A DNA stretch of 26,287 bases, from assembly GCA_946626395.1 (NCBI GenBank), contig CAMOUF010000136.1, positions 1 to 26,287 on the forward strand, in the 5' to 3' direction. The notes beneath the pieces were generated by a model that ran no database searches, had not been told where the DNA came from, and was given only the letters and a program-made list of their open reading frames with translations. This DNA comes from an uncultured Clostridia bacterium. GTDB taxonomy: Bacteria; Bacillota; Clostridia; Christensenellales; Aristaeellaceae. The position numbers were made by a program, and so were the translations under genes. Below, piece after piece: positions 22,002 through 26,287 of the stretch (position 1 is the stretch's first letter; each line of letters opens with the position of its first letter).

Positions 22002-23509
22002 GTTGTCTTCTCTCCCTGGGCGGGGCGGATAAGGTCTTCCTCCGCCAGGCCCGTTTTTTCATCCAGGATACGAACTTCTTTGATTTGCGTGAATCCGAAC
22101 TGATGATATAAGGCAATCGCCCGCTGATTGTTTTGCAGCACCGTGACCCGCATGGGCCGCGCCTTTTCCAGCGTTTCCACCGCGAACTGAACGGCGGCTT
22201 TTCCAACGCCCCTGCCCTGGCCATCCGGCAGGAGATACAGGGCGTTCAGCTCGTTGGCCCAAGGGTCCAGGATCATCACGCCCACGGTTTTCTCCGCCAG
22301 GCCGACTGCGTATACCTGCCGCCCCGCGTTCAAATGCGCCCGCAGCTTTTCTTCCATATAAGCAGGGGTATGCTTTTGCAGAAATTCAGCGCTGCAAAAG
22401 GCGGTATGGCTATCCTTCCAGCTTTCCGCCCAGACGGCGGAAAGGGCGGGCAGCATGGCTTCCTGGGCCAGCTCGAACCTGGGCGTCAGCAGCCGGACTA
22501 CCTGCTCCCGGGCCGCTTTCATGGCGGTGGGGATGGGCAGGGCGGTCATTTCACGGAGGGTTACGAACCGCCCCTCCCGGCAGCGCGTTTCCTCCGCTTC
22601 ATAGTGAAACAAATGCATGTTCCACACGCGATGGGTGAACACATGGCGGGCAGAACCCAAATCCGCCGCGCAGCTGGCCCGGATGCCCAGGGCAGCCAGG
22701 GCTTTGTCAATATCCGCTTGCGTTTCATAGCCCTCGGTGAGCTGATAGACCCACAGGTTATTCAGCAGCGCTTCCTTCCGCTGGGTCATCCAGACTGTTC
22801 CCCGGCAGGTGATCAAAGCCACTGCCATGGAGATTTCTTTGGGCGGCTTGGCGGCGGCTTTCACCGGCAAATCCTCCGCGTCCCCCTGGGCGTAAGCGTC
22901 GCACAGGGGCCGCAGGGGGCAGGCTTCGCAGTCCGGCGTGCCGGGCACGCATACTGTGGCCCCCAAATCCATCAGGGCCTGGTTAAAATCCCCGCACCGG
23001 GTTTGCGGCATGTCCTCCTGGGCCAGGGCCAGCAGGCGGCGCTTCACCGTGGGGGTGTCCACATCCTCCCGCACCCCATGCACCCGGGTCAGCACCCGGG
23101 TCAGATTGCCGTCCATGGCGGGAGAGGGCAGGTCAAAGGCGATGGAGGCCACCGCCGCCGCTGTATAATCTCCCACCCCGGGCAGCGCCCGCAGGGCTTC
23201 CAGACTGGCGGGAAACTGACCGTCATATTGGTTCGCCACCACCTGAGCGGCCTTATGCAGGTTGCGGGCCCGGGAATAATACCCCAGCCCCTCCCAGCAT
23301 TTCAGCACGTCCTGCTCCGGCGCGTTGGCCAGGGCGAACACATCCGGGAACCGTTCCAGGAATCGGGTATAGTATCCTGCCACGGTTTCCGTCCGCGTCT
23401 GCTGGAGCATGATTTCGCTGACCCAAATGCGGTAAGGGTCCTTGGTGCCACGGAAGGGCAGCACCCGGCGATGAACATCATACCAAGCGAGTAAGAAAGA
23501 TGAAAGCAT
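21998..23509 (-). CDS. mutY: A/G-specific adenine glycosylase MutY fused to a C-terminal GNAT acetyltransferase
   Basis: The ATG at 23509 (503 aa) is chosen because GGAG lies 9 bases upstream and MutY proteins start just before LLxWYDxxxRxLP; an earlier in-frame start would add 25 unrelated residues. Residues 1-205 are the HhH-GPD glycosylase: SEIMLQQT with catalytic Glu32, helix-hairpin-helix LPGVGDYTA (109-117), MDGNLTRVLTR with Asp133, and a [4Fe-4S] loop Cys187-x6-Cys194-x2-Cys197-x5-Cys203. Residues about 225-340 are the NUDIX-like 8-oxoG recognition domain (RHVFTHRVWNMHLF). Residues about 355-485 are a full GNAT domain, with the acetyl-CoA loop QGRGVG (431-436) and NNQRAIALYHQFGF. MutY removes A opposite 8-oxoguanine; the acetyltransferase substrate is unknown. 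No frameshift or stop separates the parts. Confidence 0.94.
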   Translation of the reverse strand: MLSSFLLAWYDVHRRVLPFRGTKDPYRIWVSEIMLQQTRTETVAGYYTRFLERFPDVFALANAPEQDVLKCWEGLGYYSRARNLHKAAQVVANQYDGQFPASLEALRALPGVGDYTAAAVASIAFDLPSPAMDGNLTRVLTRVHGVREDVDTPTVKRRLLALAQEDMPQTRCGDFNQALMDLGATVCVPGTPDCEACPLRPLCDAYAQGDAEDLPVKAAAKPPKEISMAVALITCRGTVWMTQRKEALLNNLWVYQLTEGYETQADIDKALAALGIRASCAADLGSARHVFTHRVWNMHLFHYEAEETRCREGRFVTLREMTALPIPTAMKAAREQVVRLLTPRFELAQEAMLPALSAVWAESWKDSHTAFCSAEFLQKHTPAYMEEKLRAHLNAGRQVYAVGLAEKTVGVMILDPWANELNALYLLPDGQGRGVGKAAVQFAVETLEKARPMRVTVLQNNQRAIALYHQFGFTQIKEVRILDEKTGLAEEDLIRPAQGEKTT

Positions 23510-23625
23510 AGTGAGTTTCTCCGTTGGTGGTGAGAGATTGAGGAAGAAAAAGGCAATAAGGAACCTTCGTCCGGCATCGTGCACAGGAAATTGGTGAGCA
23601 GAAGGGGTGGCGCGATTGCTTCATT

Positions 23626-23654
23626 ATTTTAGCACATGGGCATAATCTTGACAA
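23626..23654 (-). promoter_or_regulatory. Sigma-A promoter of the mutY-GNAT / ACT operon
   Basis: Minus strand: TTGTCA (23654-23649), 17-base spacer, TAAAAT (23631-23626), with TGC directly before it (extended -10). Each hexamer matches at 5 of 6. It lies about 115 bases before the mutY ATG. Confidence 0.75.
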
Positions 23655-23718
23655 GGAAAACCAAAAGAAAAAGAAAATCAAAGAAATTCAAAGAAAATAT
23701 GGGATAAACAGAATATAA

Positions 23719-23755
23719 TTCCTGAAATTCGATCAAATTGATTGATCATCAGGAA
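23719..23755. repeat. Nested inverted repeat upstream of the groESL promoter
   Basis: TTCCTGA (23719-23725) faces TCAGGAA (23749-23755), and GATCAA (23731-23736) faces TTGATC (23742-23747). There is no T tract, so a terminator is unlikely. It lies 20 bases before the groESL -35, between divergent promoters, which fits a protein-binding operator; the binder is unknown. Confidence 0.55.
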
Positions 23756-23773
23756 ATTCCGGAAAATTGGCAT

Positions 23774-23802
23774 TTGCGCCAAACCTGTTTATGAAGTACA
23801 CT
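23774..23802 (+). promoter_or_regulatory. Probable sigma-A promoter of groES-groEL
   Basis: TTGCGC (23774-23779), 17-base spacer, TACACT (23797-23802). Hexamers are moderate, but the position, with the CIRCE operator starting 13 bases after the -10, is as usual for HrcA-controlled operons. Confidence 0.6.
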
Positions 23803-23815
23803 ATGCAAGGATGGT

Positions 23816-23842
23816 TTAGCACTCGATGATTATGAGTGCTAA
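23816..23842 (+). promoter_or_regulatory. CIRCE operator (HrcA binding site)
   Basis: A perfect TTAGCACTC-N9-GAGTGCTAA inverted repeat (23816-23824 and 23834-23842). It is the classic CIRCE element, bound by HrcA to repress chaperone genes until heat stress. It lies over the expected transcript start of groES; hrcA itself is not in this window. Confidence 0.97.
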
Positions 23843-23883
23843 CAAATCCCTGAAAGCAGTTATCAATAACAAGGAGGAGCCTT

Positions 23884-24168
23884 ATGAACATCAAGCCTTT
23901 GTTTGACCGCGTGGTCATCAAGAATGTGGAAGCGGAAGAAACCACCAAGAGCGGCATCATCCTTACCTCTGCCGCCAAGGAAAAGCCCCAGATGGCGGAA
24001 ATTTTGGCCGTTGGCCCCGGCGGCATGGTGGACGGCAAGGAAGTGGTCATGCAGGTCAAGCCCGGCCAGAAGGTCATTTACAGCAAATATGCCGGCACGG
24101 AAGTAAAGCTGGACGGCGAAGAAGTGATCATCGTTCGGCAGAGCGATATCCTGGCTGTGGTGGAATAA
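23884..24168 (+). CDS. groES: Co-chaperonin GroES
   Basis: A 94-residue protein of normal length. It starts MNIKPLFDRVVIKNVEAEETTKSGIILTSAAKEKPQ, which includes the mobile loop (about 17-32, TTKSGIIL) that docks onto GroEL. It continues with AEILAVGPG and KPGQKVIYSKYAGTEVKLDGEEVIIVRQSDILAVVE, all family hallmarks. It caps the GroEL cavity as a heptameric lid in the cytoplasm. AAGGAGGAG precedes the ATG by 5-6 bases. It is the first gene of the heat-shock operon under CIRCE. A 139-base gap with an internal hairpin separates it from groEL, somewhat longer than common. Confidence 0.98.
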   Translation: MNIKPLFDRVVIKNVEAEETTKSGIILTSAAKEKPQMAEILAVGPGGMVDGKEVVMQVKPGQKVIYSKYAGTEVKLDGEEVIIVRQSDILAVVE

Positions 24169-24195
24169 TCGAAATCAACGGCATTTGAAGCGGAA

Positions 24196-24237
24196 GCGGG
24201 CAGGGTTCAGGCAGATTAACAAAATCAGCGAACCCCG
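24196..24237 (+). other. Hairpin in the groES-groEL intergenic gap
   Basis: GGGTTC (24203-24208) pairs with GAACCC (24230-24235) around a 21-base loop, flanked by GCGGG on the left and CGC on the right, which may extend it across a bulge. There is no T tract, so it is more likely an mRNA stability or processing element that sets the groES:groEL ratio than a terminator. The role is inferred. Confidence 0.5.
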
Positions 24238-24307
24238 CATCGGATTTCATCCCCGCACTCCCGCTGCATAATAAAAAATTGACTGAAAGATCAGGAGGAA
24301 ATATCAA

Positions 24308-25936
24308 ATGGCAAAGCAGATCAAATATGGCGAGGACGCCCGCCGCGCCCTGGAAGCCGGTATCAACGCGCTGGCGAACACCGTGAAAATCACCCTGGGC
24401 CCCAAGGGCCGCAATGTGGTGCTGGATAAGAAATACGGCGCTCCCCTCATCACCAACGACGGCGTGACCATCGCCAAGGAAATCGAGCTGGAGGACCCCT
24501 TTGAAAACATGGGCGCCCAGCTGATCAAGGAAGTGGCCACCAAGACCAACGACGTGGCTGGCGACGGCACCACCACCGCCACCCTGCTGGCCCAGGCCAT
24601 CGTGCGGGAAGGCCTGAAGAACCTGGCCGCGGGCGCCAATCCCATGGTGCTCAAGCGGGGCATTGAAGACGCCGCTTCCGCCGCCGTGGAGGGCCTCAAG
24701 GAAGTGTCCCGTCCCATCAGCGGCAAACAGGCCATCGCCCAGGTGGCCGCCATCTCCGCGGGCAACGAAGAAATCGGCCAGCTGATTTCCGACGCCATGG
24801 AAAAGGTGGGCAAGGACGGCGTGATCACCGTGGAAGAATCCAAGACCATGAAGACTGAGCTGACCACTGTGGAAGGCATGCAGTTTGACCGGGGCTACGC
24901 CTCCGCTTACATGGTCACCGATACCGACAAGATGGTGGCCGAGCTGGATAACCCCTTCATTTTGATCACCGATAAGAAGATCAGCAATATTCAGGAAGTG
25001 CTGCCCGTGCTGGAGCAGGTGGTGCAGGCTGGCAAGAAGCTGCTCATCATCGCCGAGGACGTGGAGGGCGAAGCCCTGGCGACCCTGGTTGTGAATAAGC
25101 TGCGCGGCACCTTTACCTGCGTGGCCGTAAAGGCTCCCGGCTTTGGCGACCGCCGCAAGGAAATGCTGCGGGATATCGCCATCCTCACCGGCGGCCAGGT
25201 CATCAGTTCTGAGCTGGGCCTGGAGCTGAAGGAAGCCACCATCGACATGCTGGGCCAAGCCCATCAGGTGAAGGTGGACAAGGAAAACACCACCATCATC
25301 GACGGCGCTGGCGATAAGCAGGAAATCCAGAACCGCATCGGCCAGATCCGCGCCCAGATCGCCGAAACCACCAGCGATTATGACCGGGAAAAGCTCCAGG
25401 AGCGCCTGGCCAAGCTGGCTGGCGGCGTGGCCGTGATCCAGGTGGGCGCTGCCACTGAGATCGAAATGAAAGAGCGCAAGATGCGCATTGAAGACGCCCT
25501 GGCTGCCACCCGTGCCGCTGTGGAAGAAGGCATCGTGCCCGGCGGCGGCGTGGCCCTGCTGAACGCTATCAGCAAGGTGCAGGCCCTGGTGTCCAAGAAC
25601 GCGGGCGACGCCAAGACCGGCGTGCAGATCGTGCTGCGCGCCATGGAAGAGCCCATGCGTCAGATCGCCCTGAACGCCGGTATCGACGGCGCTGTGATCA
25701 TCGAGAACATCCGCCGCAGCCGCAAGACCGGCTATGGCTACGACGCCCTCAAGGGTGAATATGTGGACATGATCGAGCGCGGCATCATCGACCCCACCAA
25801 GGTGACCCGTTCCGCCCTGCAGAACGCCGCCTCCGTGGCCGCGATGGTGCTGACCACCGAATCCCTGGTCACCGATATTCCCGCGCCCGAACCCGCTGCT
25901 CCCGCTGCCAACCCCGGCATGGGCGGCATGTATTGA
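24308..25936 (+). CDS. groEL: Chaperonin GroEL (60 kDa)
   Basis: A 542-residue protein of standard length with no damage. Family landmarks are KQIKYGEDARRALEAGINALANTVKITLGPKGRNVVLDKKYGAP at the start, GDGTTTATLLAQAIV near 85-99 (ATP-site Asp), RGYASAYMVTD, the apical LLIIAEDVEGEALATLVVNKLRGT, the AATEIEMKERKMRIEDALAATRAAVEEGIVPGGGVAL block (the classic chaperonin signature), and a Gly/Met-rich end NPGMGGMY. It forms the double-ring folding chamber with GroES. CAGGAGGAAA precedes the ATG. It is transcribed with groES from the CIRCE-controlled promoter and is closed by a strong terminator. Confidence 0.99.
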   Translation: MAKQIKYGEDARRALEAGINALANTVKITLGPKGRNVVLDKKYGAPLITNDGVTIAKEIELEDPFENMGAQLIKEVATKTNDVAGDGTTTATLLAQAIVREGLKNLAAGANPMVLKRGIEDAASAAVEGLKEVSRPISGKQAIAQVAAISAGNEEIGQLISDAMEKVGKDGVITVEESKTMKTELTTVEGMQFDRGYASAYMVTDTDKMVAELDNPFILITDKKISNIQEVLPVLEQVVQAGKKLLIIAEDVEGEALATLVVNKLRGTFTCVAVKAPGFGDRRKEMLRDIAILTGGQVISSELGLELKEATIDMLGQAHQVKVDKENTTIIDGAGDKQEIQNRIGQIRAQIAETTSDYDREKLQERLAKLAGGVAVIQVGAATEIEMKERKMRIEDALAATRAAVEEGIVPGGGVALLNAISKVQALVSKNAGDAKTGVQIVLRAMEEPMRQIALNAGIDGAVIIENIRRSRKTGYGYDALKGEYVDMIERGIIDPTKVTRSALQNAASVAAMVLTTESLVTDIPAPEPAAPAANPGMGGMY

Positions 25937-25972
25937 TCGGCTGAACGCCGCATAAACGTCTATAAAAAAATC

Positions 25973-26006
25973 AACCCGTCCGATGGCTTTCATCGGGCGG
26001 GTTTTT
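25973..26006 (+). terminator. Rho-independent terminator of the groES-groEL operon
   Basis: A 13-bp stem (25973-25985 AACCCGTCCGATG with 25991-26003 CATCGGGCGGGTT, one T-G pair) around GCTTT, followed by TTTTT (26002-26006). An A7 run precedes the stem. Confidence 0.95.
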
Positions 26007-26078
26007 CTTGCGGAGACTCGTCTCTGTCCGCAGGCTTTTTTGGTTCTTCACGGATTCTTAGGGAAGCACCATACCGGC

Positions 26079-26217
26079 TGACAGCCTAACGCTGTCATCC
26101 CGAGCGAGTGAAGCGCAGCCGGGAGGCGAAGAGCAGCCGAGGGATCTATAAGCAATCTTTATGCTAACTTACAGATCTTTCGACTCCGTTCCTCTCTTGT
26201 TCCACGCCAAGATGACA
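26079..26217. repeat. Palindromic MITE-like intergenic repeat (TCATCCCGAGCG family)
   Basis: A small hairpin TGACAGC/GCTGTCA (26079-26085, 26091-26097) leads into TGTCATCCCGAGCGAG (from 26093). The far end carries AAGATGACA (to 26217), so TGTCATC and GATGACA are terminal inverted repeats 119 bases apart. Inside, CGAGGGATCT (26138-26147) faces AGATCTTTCG (26173-26182). Sequences with TCATCCCGAGCG...GAGGGATCT at one end and the complement at the other are known to me as recurring intergenic palindromes in many gut bacteria. No open frame is inside. Outside it, 26007-26078 and 26218-26287 hold nothing I recognise. Confidence 0.7.
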
Positions 26218-26287
26218 AAGAGAATTGTTCCCTTCTCCCTATTTTTCCGGGAAGAACCGCTTTTTTCATTGCAATTCCCACGGGGAA

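Noticed and set aside
24128..25993. A 621-codon open frame on the minus strand opposite groEL
   Set aside because: It is His/Gly/Asp-rich shadow sequence opposite a highly conserved gene, with no ribosome site or domain.
1..26287. CRISPR arrays, tRNA or rRNA genes, prophage or insertion-sequence transposases
   Set aside because: None seen. The only repeats are the short tandem repeat at 14275, small inverted repeats and the palindromic element at 26079.

Overview
The window looks like a chromosomal segment of a GC-rich, low-oxygen-type Bacillota (class Clostridia, probably gut-associated). Supporting signs are the Bacillus-like gene order darA-holB-ricT, a CdaA/CdaR-type c-di-AMP module, a CIRCE-controlled groES-groEL operon, strong AGGAGG ribosome sites with some GTG and TTG starts, sigma-A style promoters, and a secreted BspA-type leucine-rich-repeat protein. 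Genus-level placement is not possible by eye. There are no tRNA or rRNA genes, no CRISPR array and no transposase.

Layout. (1) 1-4403, + strand: a branched-chain amino acid (or related amide) ABC importer, with the C-terminal part of the binding protein, a hairpin, then livH-livM-livG-livF tightly coupled and closed by a strong hairpin. (2) 4419-7400, - strand: a class A penicillin-binding protein with an unusual acidic Tyr/Pro/Glu-rich cytoplasmic tail. (3) 7723-9942, +: a secreted transglutaminase-like / Ig-like / LRR protein with its own promoter and terminator. (4) 10156-14279, +: the c-di-AMP synthase cdaA, its partner cdaR (YbbR), an unrecognised membrane-anchored protein, and an RsmF-type rRNA methyltransferase, probably one transcript. 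(5) 14511-18591, +: the c-di-AMP receptor darA, clamp-loader subunit holB, ricT, and a secreted SH3b/PIG-L deacetylase, from one near-consensus promoter. (6) 18667-23509, -: a small two-helix membrane protein; mgtE followed by a beta-lactamase-fold serine hydrolase; and a mutY-GNAT fusion followed by an ACT-domain protein. (7) 23774-25936, +: groES-groEL under CIRCE, then a terminator and a palindromic intergenic repeat that runs nearly to the window end.

How the genes may fit together. Synthesis (CdaA/CdaR) and sensing (DarA) of c-di-AMP lie within 5 kb, next to cell-wall functions (PBP, PIG-L deacetylase, serine hydrolase) and a Mg2+ channel. In Bacillota c-di-AMP is tied to osmolyte/ion balance and wall integrity, so the grouping is suggestive, but no direct link is proven by the sequence.

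The most interesting unexplained signal is the ~315-nt leader of mgtE (minus strand, 21552-21238). It starts from a near-perfect promoter and contains several strong helices that exclude one another, a terminator-like hairpin and a helix that would mask the mgtE ribosome site. I could not match it to the M-box Mg2+ riboswitch or to other riboswitch consensus sequences I know, so it is a candidate new cis-regulatory RNA.
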